Source of the DNA: Luteimonas sp.
GTDB taxonomy: Bacteria; Pseudomonadota; Gammaproteobacteria; Xanthomonadales; Xanthomonadaceae
Reading direction: 5' to 3'
DNA length: 64,000 bases
NCBI GenBank assembly: GCA_024707405.1
Contig: JANPZU010000002.1
Span: forward strand, 186,001 to 250,000
In this document: positions 13,618 through 24,963 of the stretch, in pieces
Numbering within the stretch: position 1 is the stretch's first letter
Layout of the letters: the number at the start of each line of letters is the position of its first letter
Program-made: the position numbers and the translations under genes
Notes under the pieces: model-generated
What the model saw: the letters and a program-made list of their open reading frames with translations, nothing else
The model's database searches: none
Told to the model about the DNA's origin: nothing

Positions 13618-15341
13618 GCATCGCGCCAAGGATCCGGCGCCGCGAGCAGCCGGTACCCACGCAAGGCTGGAGCGAGGACGTGTTGCCGCTACTGCAGCGC
13701 GTGTATGCGTCGCGCGGTGTCGAAGATCCGGCGCTTGCCCGGCCGGCGCTGGCGCAGTTGCTGCCTCCCGATTCGCTCGGCGGAATGGAAGCTGCAACGG
13801 GATTGTTGATGGATGCGATTGCATCGCGTGCCCGCATCCTCGTGGTCGGTGATTTCGATGCCGATGGTGCGACGGCATGTGCAGTGGCCGTCCGCGGCCT
13901 GCGCATGCTCGGTGCGACCGACGTGGTGCATGCCGTGCCGAACCGCATCACCCATGGCTACGGCCTGTCGGTGGGGCTGGTCGAAGAGCTGGCGCCACTG
14001 CAACCGACACTGTTGGTCACCGTCGATCATGGCGTGGCCTGTCACGCAGGCGTTGCAGCGGCCAAGGCACGCGGCTGGAAAGTGCTGGTGACCGACCATC
14101 ACCTGCCCGGCGAGGCGCTGCCGCCGGCCGATGCCATCGTCAATCCCAACCTGCGCGGCGATGGTTTTCCCAGCAAGATGCTGGCCGGCGTGGGCGTGAT
14201 CTTCTACGTGCTGCTTGCGTTGCGTAGGCGGATGCGCGAAGGCGGCCTGCTCGATGGCTGCGAGCCCGATCTCGCCACGTTGCTCGACCTGGTCGCGGTC
14301 GGCACCGTGGCCGACCTGGTGCCGCTGGATGCCAACAATCGTGCATTGGTCGCCGCGGGCATGCGACGCCTGCGTGCGGGCAAGGGCTGCCATGGCCTCA
14401 ACGCCCTGATCGAGGTTTCCGGTCGCAAGGCGACCACGCTCACTGCCAGCGACATCGGTTTCGCCATCGCGCCGCGCATCAATGCCGCGGGACGACTCGA
14501 AGACATGGCGCTCGGCATCGAATGCCTGCTGTCCGACGACCAGTCACGCGCACGCGAACTGGCGGAGATCCTGCACGGCATCAACGCAGAGCGTCGTGGT
14601 GTGCAGCAGATGATGCTGGACGATGCCGAAGCCGCATTGGCACGCCGTTCGCTCGACGATGCAAGTGTCGATGCCGTCGCAATCTGCCTGCACGATGCGG
14701 ACTGGCACCCGGGCATCGTGGGGCTGGTGGCGTCGAAAGTGAAGGAGCGGCTGCATCGTCCGGTCATCGCATTCGCACCGTCCGAACCCGGCAGCGACAG
14801 CCTGCGCGGCTCGGCGCGCTCCATCCCGGGCCTGCATATCCGTGATGCGCTCGCGATGGTGGACGCCGCGCATCCGGGATTGATCGGGAAATTCGGTGGC
14901 CATGCGATGGCCGCCGGACTCACGCTGGATTCAGCCCATTACCCGGCATTCGAAAACGCATTCCGTGATGCCGTCTCCGGCATGGTCACACCCGGCATGC
15001 TCGAAGCCGAATTGCTCAGCGACGGAGAACTGTCGCCAGCCGAGTTCGATCGTCGCCATGCCGATGCTATCCGCGATGGCGGGCCATGGGGGCAGGGCTT
15101 CCCGGAGCCGCTGTTCGATGGGGTGTTCGAGGTGCTCGACTGGAAGATCGTCGGGGAGCGCCACCTCAAGCTGTCGCTGCGCGGCGATGGCTTGCGCGAG
15201 CCGCTCAATGCGATCCATTTTGGCGGCTGGACGGGCGATGCACCGCGTGGAAACGCGCGCATCGCCTACCGACTGGCCGCGGACGACTGGCGAGGTGCCC
15301 GTGCGATCCAGTTGATCGTCGAGCATCGCGAGCCGGCCTGA
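13614..15341 (+). CDS. recJ: Single-stranded-DNA-specific exonuclease RecJ
   Basis: The 575-aa 5'-3' exonuclease acts in RecF-pathway recombination and mismatch repair. The DHH-phosphoesterase motifs are all visible: VVGDFDADGATA, TVDHG, VTDHHLPG (the DHH motif), AVGTVADLVPL, and in the DHHA1 domain GSARSIPG and GGHAMAAG. A C-terminal OB-like domain follows. The GTG at 13614 overlaps the rpfE stop and gives a length close to E. coli RecJ (577 aa). The frame stays open upstream but that part reads as rpfE shadow. Confidence 0.96.
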   Translation: MSIAPRIRRREQPVPTQGWSEDVLPLLQRVYASRGVEDPALARPALAQLLPPDSLGGMEAATGLLMDAIASRARILVVGDFDADGATACAVAVRGLRMLGATDVVHAVPNRITHGYGLSVGLVEELAPLQPTLLVTVDHGVACHAGVAAAKARGWKVLVTDHHLPGEALPPADAIVNPNLRGDGFPSKMLAGVGVIFYVLLALRRRMREGGLLDGCEPDLATLLDLVAVGTVADLVPLDANNRALVAAGMRRLRAGKGCHGLNALIEVSGRKATTLTASDIGFAIAPRINAAGRLEDMALGIECLLSDDQSRARELAEILHGINAERRGVQQMMLDDAEAALARRSLDDASVDAVAICLHDADWHPGIVGLVASKVKERLHRPVIAFAPSEPGSDSLRGSARSIPGLHIRDALAMVDAAHPGLIGKFGGHAMAAGLTLDSAHYPAFENAFRDAVSGMVTPGMLEAELLSDGELSPAEFDRRHADAIRDGGPWGQGFPEPLFDGVFEVLDWKIVGERHLKLSLRGDGLREPLNAIHFGGWTGDAPRGNARIAYRLAADDWRGARAIQLIVEHREPA

Positions 15342-15361
15342 CGCATGCGGGTCGCCGGATC

Positions 15362-16546
15362 CTATCCCGGCGAGCGAACGGAGGACTTCAGGCCGAACAG
15401 CGGCCGGAGCAGCGCAATGCGACGGATGATTTCGTAAGCTGCGAAGCACAATCCGAAGGTCGACAAGGCCAGTAGCGGCCCTTCGACCGCGGGCATCAAC
15501 GCAAGCGGCCGTGCGTTGTAGGCAAGCACCACGATGATCGTCTGGTGCAGGATGTAGACCGGGAAGATCGCTTGCGACAGATAGCGCAGGGCAGGGGAAT
15601 CGCCCGGTGACCAGTGGCGCGCGAAGCCGAGGATCGCGACGATCGCACACCACTGATCCAGTCCCCAGATGCCCCGCATCGCCAGTCGCAGGCCATGGTG
15701 TGGTGTGCCGTCCCTGAACCACGCGAAATAGACCGCGATGGCCAGCCAGCTTGCCAGCCACAGCGCCAATGCGACCCAGCGCATGCGGCGCATCGCCTCC
15801 CACACGCCGTCCGCTTGTGCGATGAAGAAGCCCAGCAGGAAGATGCCTAGGTACTGGACATGGTTGTACCAATCGTCGACCAGTGCGTGGGTCGAGCCGA
15901 ACGTGCCGATGAGCGCGATCCGTGCGATCGCGAAGAACAGCACCGGCCACAGCAACAGGCCCATGCCCGAAGATATCAGCGCATCGAAGCGAGCCTCCAG
16001 CGCCTGCATCCGTGACGGCGCGAACCGTACCAGCAGCCACAGCGCCACCGTGTAGACCCAAAGGTATGCAACGAACCAAAGGTGGTTCCAGGTTGGGACG
16101 ACCAGGCAGCCGTCTTCGTCGCAGAAACTCCCGTCGGCAGCCAGGTAGCGGCCCCAGAAGGCGAGGTAGCCGTCGTGGTAGCCGCCGGGGTATCTGGAGT
16201 CGAGCAGTTCGTAGTAGGCCTGCGGCACCACCACCACCAGCATCCCGAATGCCAGTGGCAGCAGCAGTCGCCATGACCTGGCCCCGAGGAAACGTGGGCT
16301 GCTGCCGTTCTCGGAGGCCTCTCGGCGGATCTTCCCGAGCAGGAATGCAGTCGCGACCCCGGATACAAGGAACAGCAACGACAGCCGCCATGGCGAGGAC
16401 AGCATCATGAATGGCTCGAGCGCATGGCTGGCGAAGGGGCTGTTCACGTGCCAATCCCAGGTCACGTAGTACATGCCGACGTGGTAGAGCACCAGCAGAG
16501 AGAAAGCGAAGACGCGAACCCAGTCGAGGTCGTGGCGGCGTTGCAT
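15362..16546 (-). CDS. Acyltransferase 3 family membrane protein (OpgC/OafA-like)
   Basis: The 394-aa integral membrane protein has about ten hydrophobic helices. It begins with the family signature RRHDLDWVRVFAFSLLVLYHVG, in which the His (LYHVG) is the likely catalytic residue, and has further family-like segments (LWFVAYLW, FPVYILHQTIIVVLAY). Such proteins O-acylate surface glycans, periplasmic glucans or lipids; the substrate cannot be deduced. The ATG at 16544-16546 is chosen because upstream residues are not membrane-like. It converges on recJ and diverges from the LytTR regulator, leaving a 147-bp shared promoter region. Confidence 0.85.
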   Translation of the reverse strand: MQRRHDLDWVRVFAFSLLVLYHVGMYYVTWDWHVNSPFASHALEPFMMLSSPWRLSLLFLVSGVATAFLLGKIRREASENGSSPRFLGARSWRLLLPLAFGMLVVVVPQAYYELLDSRYPGGYHDGYLAFWGRYLAADGSFCDEDGCLVVPTWNHLWFVAYLWVYTVALWLLVRFAPSRMQALEARFDALISSGMGLLLWPVLFFAIARIALIGTFGSTHALVDDWYNHVQYLGIFLLGFFIAQADGVWEAMRRMRWVALALWLASWLAIAVYFAWFRDGTPHHGLRLAMRGIWGLDQWCAIVAILGFARHWSPGDSPALRYLSQAIFPVYILHQTIIVVLAYNARPLALMPAVEGPLLALSTFGLCFAAYEIIRRIALLRPLFGLKSSVRSPG

Positions 16547-16681
16547 GGGGGATTCCCGTTGCTGGCGATGCCTGCAGCTTGTGGATCGGACGATGCTCTC
16601 CGCCAGCGGGAAGTGACTGGCCGCCGAGGCTTGGGGACGAGTCGCGGGTTTCGATGGACGAACGGTGAGCCGGCTGCCACG

Positions 16682-16693
16682 TAGAATCCGTCC
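16682..16693 (+). promoter_or_regulatory. Minus-10 box placed for a leaderless transcript (rpfD-like gene)
   Basis: TAGAAT at 16682-16687 ends six bases before the ATG at 16694. Transcription would therefore begin at or next to the start codon, and there is no Shine-Dalgarno sequence in the interval. The arrangement is the same as that of clpS. Confidence 0.5.
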
Positions 16694-17572
16694 ATGGCGA
16701 CTTCCCCGACGGCATACGAGCGTTACGCGCCTTGGCGGCACTGGGTCGAGGTCGGCTTCATCGCGGCGATCCTCGGTTCCAACACCGTGGGCAACAGCAT
16801 CACGACCTGGATCGATCTGAACCGATCAGGATCCGGCGATTTCCACCCCTGGGAGCCATGGGTCTGGGAAACGAGCAGTTCCCTGCTGTGGGCGGCGTTG
16901 ATCCCACTCATCGCGATGTTCACGCGCCGCTATCCGACCCATTGGGACAACTGGGCGCGCCGACTGCCGCTGCACGTGTTGGCGAGCGTCCTGGTCTGCC
17001 TCGTGCATGTGCTTGGCATGGTTGCGTTGCACGTAGCGGCTTACCGCACGCAGGGTATGGACTACGACTTCGAATTCTGGCCGCGAGGCCTGGTGTACGA
17101 GTACCTCAAGGATGTGCGTTCGTACGCCTCGATCGTGGTCACTGTAGAGGTGTACCGGTTGCTGCTCCGGCGCCTGCAAGGCGAGGCGAGCCTGCTCGGT
17201 GCCCCGGACGAAGGGCTCCCGGTCGAGCCGGTGGACAGGCCGCAACGCTTCCTGGTGCGCAAGCTGGGGCGTGAATTCCTGGTCGCCGCCGACGACATCG
17301 AATGGCTGCAGGCGGCCGGCAACTACGTCAACCTGCGTGTCCGCGGTCACGACTATCCCTTGCGCAGCACCATCGGTGGGATCGAGGAGAAGCTCGATCC
17401 GGCCCGTTTCGTGCGCGTGCACCGCAGCTACATCGTCAACCTCGAGCATGTCGGATCGATCGAGCCGCTCGACATCGGCGATGCCCGTGCGCACATGCGC
17501 GACGGCAGCCGAGTGCCGGTCAGTCGACGCCATCGCGCCAGTCTCCGCGAGCGTTCCGGCGGTGAGGTCTGA
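16694..17572 (+). CDS. rpfD: Membrane-bound LytTR-family regulator, RpfD-like
   Basis: The 292-aa protein has an N-terminal half with four hydrophobic helices (about residues 18-38, 60-78, 92-115 and 140-158). The C-terminal LytTR DNA-binding domain (about 188-285) includes FLVAADDIEWLQAAGNYVNL, FVRVHRSYIVNL and DGSRVPVSRRHR. LytTR regulators bind direct repeats upstream of target genes. Location between recJ and prfB in the rpf region and the LytTR domain fit RpfD of Xanthomonas. The exact symbol is assigned by position and domain only. No receiver domain is present, so the signal is probably sensed through the membrane part. Confidence 0.75.
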   Translation: MATSPTAYERYAPWRHWVEVGFIAAILGSNTVGNSITTWIDLNRSGSGDFHPWEPWVWETSSSLLWAALIPLIAMFTRRYPTHWDNWARRLPLHVLASVLVCLVHVLGMVALHVAAYRTQGMDYDFEFWPRGLVYEYLKDVRSYASIVVTVEVYRLLLRRLQGEASLLGAPDEGLPVEPVDRPQRFLVRKLGREFLVAADDIEWLQAAGNYVNLRVRGHDYPLRSTIGGIEEKLDPARFVRVHRSYIVNLEHVGSIEPLDIGDARAHMRDGSRVPVSRRHRASLRERSGGEV

Positions 17573-17633
17573 GCCGCCCAAGGCCGGCCGGCTGCTACAA
17601 TCGGCGACCGATTTTCCGTGAACGACACGCACC

Positions 17634-18762
17634 ATGATCGAACTCAATCCCGTGCGCCAGCGCATCGCCGACCTGACCGGTCGGCTGGATGCGCTGAGGG
17701 GGTATCTTTGACTACGACGCCAAGCGTGAACGCCTGGAAGAAGTAGAGCGCGAACTCGAGCATCCGGACGTCTGGAACGATCCGGAACGCGCGCAGGCCC
17801 TGGGCCGCGAACGCTCGCTGCTGGACAAGACCGTCAACGGCATCCGCAACCTCACCGATGGCCTGGGCGGTGCTTCCGAACTGCTGGAGCTGGCTGAAGC
17901 CGAGGACGATGAAGACACCGCGCTGGCGGTGGTCGATGACGTCGAGCGTTTCGCGGGCGAGGTGGACAAGCTGGAATTCCAGCGCATGTTCTCCGGCAAG
18001 ATGGACGCCACCAACGCCTTCGTCGACATCCAGGCCGGTGCCGGCGGTACCGAAGCGCAGGACTGGGCCGAAATGCTGCTGCGCATGTACCTGCGCTGGG
18101 CCGAATCGCGTGGCTGGAAGACCGAGCTGATGGAAGCCAGCGGCGGCGATGTCGCCGGCATCAAGTCGGCCACGATCCGCATCGAGGGCGATTTCGCCTA
18201 TGGCTGGCTCAAGACCGAGACCGGCGTGCACCGGCTGGTGCGCAAGTCGCCGTTCGATTCCGACAACCGCCGCCACACCAGCTTCACCTCGGTGTTCGTG
18301 TCGCCTGAAGTCGACGACAACATCGATATCGAGATCAATCCCGCCGACCTCAAGACCGACGTCTATCGTTCGTCCGGCGCCGGTGGCCAGCACGTCAACA
18401 AGACCGAATCGGCGGTGCGCATCACCCACGTGCCGACCGGAATCGTCGTTGCCTGCCAGACCGGTCGCAGCCAGCACCAGAACCGCGACACCGCGATGAA
18501 GATGCTGGCGGCCAAGTTGTACGAACTGGAAATCCAGAAGCGCAACGCCGAGCGCGACGCGGTGGAGGCCACCAAGTCCGACATCGGCTGGGGCAGCCAG
18601 ATCCGCAATTACGTGCTCGACCAGAGCCGGATCAAGGATCTGCGCACCGGCATCGAACGCAGCGACACGCAAAAGGTGCTGGATGGCGATCTCGACGAAT
18701 TCGTCGAAGCCAGCCTCAAGTCCGGCCTCGAAGCCGGGTCGAAACGCACCGACGCTGCTTGA
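17634..18762 (+). CDS. prfB: Peptide chain release factor 2 with programmed +1 frameshift
   Basis: RF2 recognises UGA and UAA and triggers peptide release. The gene starts at ATG 17634, reads 25 codons to an in-frame TGA at 17709-17711, and continues in the +1 frame from GAC at 17710, giving 375 aa. The second part contains the stop-recognition SPF ([14 protein letters not shown]) and the catalytic GGQ ([16 protein letters not shown]). The split reading is not damage: AGGGGG, TAT, CTT and TGA form the classical autoregulatory site. It is followed by lysS, as in many proteobacteria. A TACAAT box lies about 33 bases upstream of the start. Confidence 0.97.
17697..17711 (+). promoter_or_regulatory. 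prfB programmed frameshift site
   Basis: An internal Shine-Dalgarno-like AGGGGG (17697-17702) is followed by TAT, the slippery CTT at 17706-17708 and the UGA stop at 17709-17711, with C as the next base. Slow UGA decoding when RF2 is scarce lets CTT-bound tRNA slip +1, which autoregulates RF2. Confidence 0.95.
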
Positions 18763-18889
18763 TCGACCTGTCATCCCGCCCACGTTGCAGCCGGGGAGGG
18801 ATCGCGCGCAGCGGATCGAGATCCCTCGCTGCACCCGGCAAGACAAAACAATTAGGCTTCTCCCGTTCACCGACCTGCCGAACCGAACC

Positions 18890-20413
<1,524 letters not shown>

Positions 20414-20501
20414 ATGCGTCCCGCTGCGGCACCCGTCCGGGCCGGTTCTGACCCTTTCCCATCCGACTTCTCGTTGTAAATGAGAGGGTTGTCACGCTAA
20501 T

Positions 20502-20522
20502 CCGTGCCTGTGGCAGGCACGG
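20502..20522 (+). other. Strong hairpin in the lysS-rpfG gap
   Basis: CCGTGCCTG (20502-20510), loop TGG, and CAGGCACGG (20514-20522) form a perfect nine-base-pair stem. The following bases are not T-rich, so it is a weak candidate for a rho-independent lysS terminator. It may instead be a leader structure of the rpfG-rpfC mRNA. The 192-bp gap has no gene. Confidence 0.5.
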
Positions 20523-20605
20523 GAATTGCTTGCAATGCAGGTGCCCGGCGAACATCCTTGTCGGGTTGAAGGGGAGGAGAGCCGCTCGCGGCCATTGACC
20601 AGCCA

Positions 20606-21679
20606 ATGAATATCGTCATCGTCGACGACCAGACATCCGCACGCACCATGCTGCGGCACATCCTCGAGGACATCAGTCCCGAGCTGGAAGTGCTCGACTT
20701 CGGCGACCCGCAGGCGGCGCTGCGCTGGTGCGAAGAGAACCGCCCCGACCTGCTGCTGCTCGATTACCGCATGCCGGTGATCGACGGACTCGAATTCGCC
20801 CGCCGCTTCCGTCGCCCGCTGCTGCACCGCGACGTGCCGATCGTGCTGGTCACCGTGGTCGGCGACGAGCCGATCCGACAGGCCGCGTTGGACGCCGGCG
20901 TCATCGACTTCCTGGTCAAGCCCGTCCGGCCGCGCGAGTTGCGTGCCCGTTGCCGCAACCTGCTGCAACTGCGCCAGCAGTCCGAATCGATCAAGCAGCG
21001 TGCGCTCTCCCTGGAGCAGCGGCTGCTGTCGAGCATGCATGAAGTCGAGGAACGCGAGCGGGAGACGCTGAGCCGCCTTGCGCGCGCGATTGCCTATCGC
21101 GACTCGGGCACCAGCGCCAACCTCGCGCGCCTTGCCGGCGTGGCGGGGATCGTCGCGGAAGAGATGGGGCTGTTCGAGGACGAAGTCCGCATGATCGAAC
21201 TTGCCGCGCCGCTGCACGACATCGGCAAGATCGCCATTCCCGACGCGCTGCTGCAGAAGCCCGGCCCGCTGGACGCAGACGAGATCGAGGTGATGCGGAC
21301 GCATCCTCAGATCGGCCACGACCTGCTAACCGGCAGCCAGAACCGTTTCATCCAGCTCAGTGCGACGATTGCGTTGAACCATCAGGAGCGCTACGACGGC
21401 AGCGGCTATCCGCAGGGGCTCGTCGGCGACGCGATCCCGCTGGAAGCCCGCATCGTGGCGGTGGCGGATGTCTTCGATGCGCTCATCTCCAAGCGCCCGT
21501 ACAAGCGTGCGTGGAGCCATGACGAAGCCTTCGACTACATCCGCGAAAACAGCGGCAAGTTGTTCGATCCGGCCTGCGTGGATGCACTGATCCGCGCCAG
21601 GACGCGCGTCGAGGAACTGTGCGCGCGTTACGTCACCCAGCCGCCGGGCATCGGTTCAGTCGAAGGCACCGTCCAGTGA
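20606..21679 (+). CDS. rpfG: Two-component response regulator RpfG (REC + HD-GYP)
   Basis: The 357-aa cytoplasmic regulator of the DSF system has a receiver domain at residues 1-120 (IVDDQ, phospho-acceptor Asp in LLLLDYRMP, conserved Lys in LVKPVRP). A coiled linker leads to an HD-GYP cyclic-di-GMP phosphodiesterase domain (about 150-340) with [19 protein letters not shown] and [18 protein letters not shown]. Phosphorylation by RpfC is known in Xanthomonas to activate cyclic-di-GMP breakdown. The usual HHE before xxDGxGYP reads NHQE here, so one expected metal ligand appears replaced by Gln. The stop overlaps the rpfC GTG. Confidence 0.95.
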   Translation: MNIVIVDDQTSARTMLRHILEDISPELEVLDFGDPQAALRWCEENRPDLLLLDYRMPVIDGLEFARRFRRPLLHRDVPIVLVTVVGDEPIRQAALDAGVIDFLVKPVRPRELRARCRNLLQLRQQSESIKQRALSLEQRLLSSMHEVEERERETLSRLARAIAYRDSGTSANLARLAGVAGIVAEEMGLFEDEVRMIELAAPLHDIGKIAIPDALLQKPGPLDADEIEVMRTHPQIGHDLLTGSQNRFIQLSATIALNHQERYDGSGYPQGLVGDAIPLEARIVAVADVFDALISKRPYKRAWSHDEAFDYIRENSGKLFDPACVDALIRARTRVEELCARYVTQPPGIGSVEGTVQ

Positions 21680-23898
21680 GCGATTCGGTCGCCAGCTTCG
21701 TCTCCGGCCGGTTGCGCAACCGCTCCGACAGCGAGCACGGCCAGGCGATCGTTAGGCTGTCGATCCTGCTGATCGTGCTGGTCTACATGCTGGCGCGCGA
21801 CTACCTGCACCAGCCGGGCACCGTGGTCGATCCGGGCACCGAGTCGGTCATGACGATGGTGATGATCGGCTTCGGCCTGGGCAGCCTGATCCTGGGCTGG
21901 ATCATCGCCGATCCGCGGCCTTCGCATCCGCGCCGTGTCCTGGGCATGCTTTCAGACTACGGCCTGATGGGCGCGGCCATGCTCGCGATGGGCGAGCCGC
22001 TGGCCTGGGTCTACGTCATCCTGATGTGGGTCACCATCGGCAACGGCCTGCGTTTCGGCAGTCATTACCTGTATGCCGCGATCGCCTTCGCTTTCACCAG
22101 CTTCGGCATCGCGCTTGCGGGCAGTCCGTACTGGCAGGAAAACCTGAGCCTTGGCATCGGCCTCTTGATCGGTCTGGTCGCCGTGCCCCTGTACCTCTCG
22201 CGCCTGCTTCGCGCCCTGACCAAGGCGACGGCCGAAGCGCGCCGCGCCAACGAAGCCAAGAGCCGGTTCCTGGCCAACATGAGCCATGAATTCCGCACGC
22301 CGCTCAACGGCCTGGCCGGCACCTCCGAACTGCTGGCCACGACCAAGCTCGACCCGGAGCAGCGCGAATACCTCAACACCATCCAGGCGTCGTCACGCAC
22401 CCTGCTGGCGTTGGTGGAGGACGTGCTCGACATTTCCGCCATCGAAGCCGGCAAGCTCAAGATCGCCAACGAGGAATTTTCACCGCATCAGCTGGTCGAG
22501 AACGTCTCGCTCATCCTCGCGCCCACCGCGCGCGGCAAGCAGCTCGACTACCGCGTCGAGATCGAAGATTCGGTGCCTCAACGCATCTATGGCGATCCGT
22601 CGCACCTGCGCCAGGTGCTGTTGAACCTCGTCAACAACGCGATCAAGTTCACCGAGCAGGGCTTCGTGCAACTCGGCGTGACCGTCGTCGACGAGCCTTC
22701 GATCGCCGCGCCGGGCGAGGCATCGGTCGTGCGGCTGCGCTTCACCGTGTCCGACTCCGGGATCGGCATTCCGATGGCGGCGCGCGCCAAGCTGTTCGAG
22801 GCGTTCGAGCAGGTCGACTCCAGCCTCTCGCGCAAGCACGCCGGTACGGGCCTCGGCACCACGATCGCGAAGGGCCTGACCGAAGCCATGGGCGGGCGGA
22901 TCGGTTTCGAGAGCGCCGAGAACGCCGGCAGCCGTTTCTGGGTCGATTTGCCATTCGAGCTTGTCGTCCAGCCGCAGGAAACGGCAAGGCAGCCGACCGC
23001 CGAACCGGTGGTGGTGGTCGACAACGCGGCCAGGGAACAGCCGGCCAACGTCATCGCCTTCTCCGATCCGTTCCTGCGCCACCGCGCCCGCGTGCGCAGC
23101 ATGCAGATGCTGATCGCCGACGACCATGCCGCCAACCGCATGGTGCTGCAAAGCCTGCTCACGAAGGCCGGGCACAAGGTGGTCGCGGTCAACGATGGCG
23201 AGGCTGTGCTCGCTGCGCTGGAAGTCAGCGATTACGATGCGGTGATCGTCGACCTGCACATGCCGGGCATCAATGGCCTGGACATGCTGCGGCAATTGCG
23301 GGTGATGGAGGCCGGCGCGCCACGCCGCACGCCGGTCATCGTGCTCAGTGCCGACGTCACCCCCGAGTCGATCCAGCGTTGCGAGCAGGCGGGTGCAAAG
23401 GCGTTCATCGCCAAGCCGGTGGTGGCGTCGAGGTTGCTGGACACACTGGCGGACATCGCCACGACCGGCCATGCCCAGACACCGGTGCAGACGGGACGCA
23501 TCGAACTGGGGATGTCCACCGATGGCGCGTTCGATCCGGAAGTGCTCGAGGAACTCGCCGCAGTCGGCATGGGCAGCGATTTCGTCACCCGCTTCATCGA
23601 GCAATGCTCGATCGACGCCGAGAACTGCCTGATCGCGCTGGAGGGTTACGGCAAGACGCAACAGTGGGAACAGGTGCGCGAACAGGCCCATGCACTCAAG
23701 GGCGTGGCGGGCAACCTCGGACTCATCAAGCTCGGTGCGATGTCCGGCGAGATCATGCAACTGCCGGATTGGCAGATCTCGCGTGAATGGAGGCAACGCC
23801 TCTCGGGGCTACGCGAGCGGATGGTGCAGGGGCAGGCGATCCTGGCCAAGCACGAGTTCAATCCAGAAAACGCCACCGACCAGACAGGGGATATCTGA
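21676..23898 (+). CDS. rpfC: DSF sensor hybrid histidine kinase RpfC
   Basis: The 740-aa protein has an N-terminal membrane sensor with about five helices (residues 20-195). A histidine-kinase core follows (H-box [12 protein letters not shown]-box [28 protein letters not shown]), then a receiver domain ([28 protein letters not shown]) and a C-terminal Hpt domain ([14 protein letters not shown]). This is the RpfC architecture that senses diffusible signal factor and feeds a phosphorelay to RpfG. In Xanthomonas RpfC also restrains RpfF by direct binding. The GTG at 21676 overlaps the rpfG stop (GTGA). No rpfH gene lies between rpfG and rpfC. Confidence 0.95.
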   Translation: MSDSVASFVSGRLRNRSDSEHGQAIVRLSILLIVLVYMLARDYLHQPGTVVDPGTESVMTMVMIGFGLGSLILGWIIADPRPSHPRRVLGMLSDYGLMGAAMLAMGEPLAWVYVILMWVTIGNGLRFGSHYLYAAIAFAFTSFGIALAGSPYWQENLSLGIGLLIGLVAVPLYLSRLLRALTKATAEARRANEAKSRFLANMSHEFRTPLNGLAGTSELLATTKLDPEQREYLNTIQASSRTLLALVEDVLDISAIEAGKLKIANEEFSPHQLVENVSLILAPTARGKQLDYRVEIEDSVPQRIYGDPSHLRQVLLNLVNNAIKFTEQGFVQLGVTVVDEPSIAAPGEASVVRLRFTVSDSGIGIPMAARAKLFEAFEQVDSSLSRKHAGTGLGTTIAKGLTEAMGGRIGFESAENAGSRFWVDLPFELVVQPQETARQPTAEPVVVVDNAAREQPANVIAFSDPFLRHRARVRSMQMLIADDHAANRMVLQSLLTKAGHKVVAVNDGEAVLAALEVSDYDAVIVDLHMPGINGLDMLRQLRVMEAGAPRRTPVIVLSADVTPESIQRCEQAGAKAFIAKPVVASRLLDTLADIATTGHAQTPVQTGRIELGMSTDGAFDPEVLEELAAVGMGSDFVTRFIEQCSIDAENCLIALEGYGKTQQWEQVREQAHALKGVAGNLGLIKLGAMSGEIMQLPDWQISREWRQRLSGLRERMVQGQAILAKHEFNPENATDQTGDI

Positions 23899-23927
23899 TC
23901 GGTGGCAATGCCTGGAGGGCCGTGGCC

Positions 23928-24797
23928 TCAGGCGGCCGAACGCGATGCCAGGCGGCTTTGTGCCTTGACGATGCGTTCCATGGTCTTGAGCGACTTTTCG
24001 CCGAGGGCGAGCGCGGTATCGACCCACACTTCGGTGATGCCCATCAGTTCGTTGTAACCGACCGGCTGCGCGATGGCACGCACCGCATTGAGCGCCAGAT
24101 GCGCGTGCGGACGGCTCTGCTGCCTGTCGATGATTTCCTGCACCGCGGCATTGCCCTGGCCCTTCGGCACCAGCACGTCGACGATGCCCATCTTGTACAT
24201 CTCTTCGCTGCTGTAGATGGTGCCGTCGAGGATGATCTTCTCTGCCAGCTGCGGCGAGACGCGCTTGCACAGGAAGGAGTAGGCGCCCATGCCCGGGAAC
24301 AGGCCGAACAGCACTTCGGGCAGGCCCATGCCGACGCCTTCCTCGGCCACGATGGTGTGGCAGGCAAGCGCCATTTCGAGGCCGCCGCCGAGTGCGTCGC
24401 CCTGCACGAGTGCGATGGTGCGCACGTCGCCGCCAAGGCCATTGTGGAAGTGGTAGACACCGTCGACGCACTTGCGCGCGTATTCGAGCAGGCGCTGGCG
24501 GTTGTTGCCACGGATGAGTTCGGAGAACAGCTCGAGGTCACCGCCGAGGTTGAACGCCGATGCATCGGACGCCAGCACGAGGTGGCGGAGCTTGCCGGGT
24601 TCGCGTTGCGATTCGCGCAGCGTGATCGAGGTCAGGTAGCCCCACATGTCTTCCATCAACTGGGTGCGGAAGCAGGGGCGGGCACCGGTGGACATGTCCG
24701 AATGCTGGTACAGCCAGTGGGCGGACTGGTCGGGCGTGACTTCGACGCGGACGGTCGGGAGGGCAGTGGTACGGCGGAGCTGTTCGACGTTGTTCAT
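23928..24797 (-). CDS. rpfF: DSF synthase RpfF (crotonase superfamily)
   Basis: The 289-aa enzyme makes the cis-2-unsaturated fatty acid signal by acyl-ACP thioester hydrolysis and dehydration. The crotonase fold is recognised by SDASAFNLGGDLELF, the oxyanion segment GDALGGGLEMALACH and MGLPEVLFGLFPGMGAYSFL. The Glu in GGGLEMA and the Glu in GLPEV sit where the two catalytic glutamates of Xanthomonas RpfF lie. Start ATG 24795-24797 has AGGGG eight bases upstream. It lies downstream of rpfB on the same strand and is tail-to-tail with rpfC. Confidence 0.96.
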   Translation of the reverse strand: MNNVEQLRRTTALPTVRVEVTPDQSAHWLYQHSDMSTGARPCFRTQLMEDMWGYLTSITLRESQREPGKLRHLVLASDASAFNLGGDLELFSELIRGNNRQRLLEYARKCVDGVYHFHNGLGGDVRTIALVQGDALGGGLEMALACHTIVAEEGVGMGLPEVLFGLFPGMGAYSFLCKRVSPQLAEKIILDGTIYSSEEMYKMGIVDVLVPKGQGNAAVQEIIDRQQSRPHAHLALNAVRAIAQPVGYNELMGITEVWVDTALALGEKSLKTMERIVKAQSRLASRSAA

Positions 24798-24879
24798 GGT
24801 GGATTCCCCTGATTCGCGGCAACGCGGAAATGCCTGTCGGGCACAGGCACAACGTGCCGATGCGTGTCAGTAATTGCCC

Positions 24880-24903
24880 GATAGGCGCCTGTATGCGCCT
24901 ATC
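24880..24903 (-). other. Strong hairpin between rpfB and rpfF
   Basis: GATAGGCGC (24880-24888), loop CTGTAT, and GCGCCTATC (24895-24903) are perfectly complementary. The stem is extended by TGCCC and GGGCA with a two-base bulge. In the rpfB-to-rpfF direction no U run follows, so it is not a standard terminator. It could limit read-through or stabilise an mRNA end, or affect the rpfF leader. Confidence 0.55.
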
Positions 24904-24963
24904 TTGGGCAAACCGCAAGGGGTAACCGGTGGAAAATGGCTGGAATTTCGCCTATTTCTCGAT

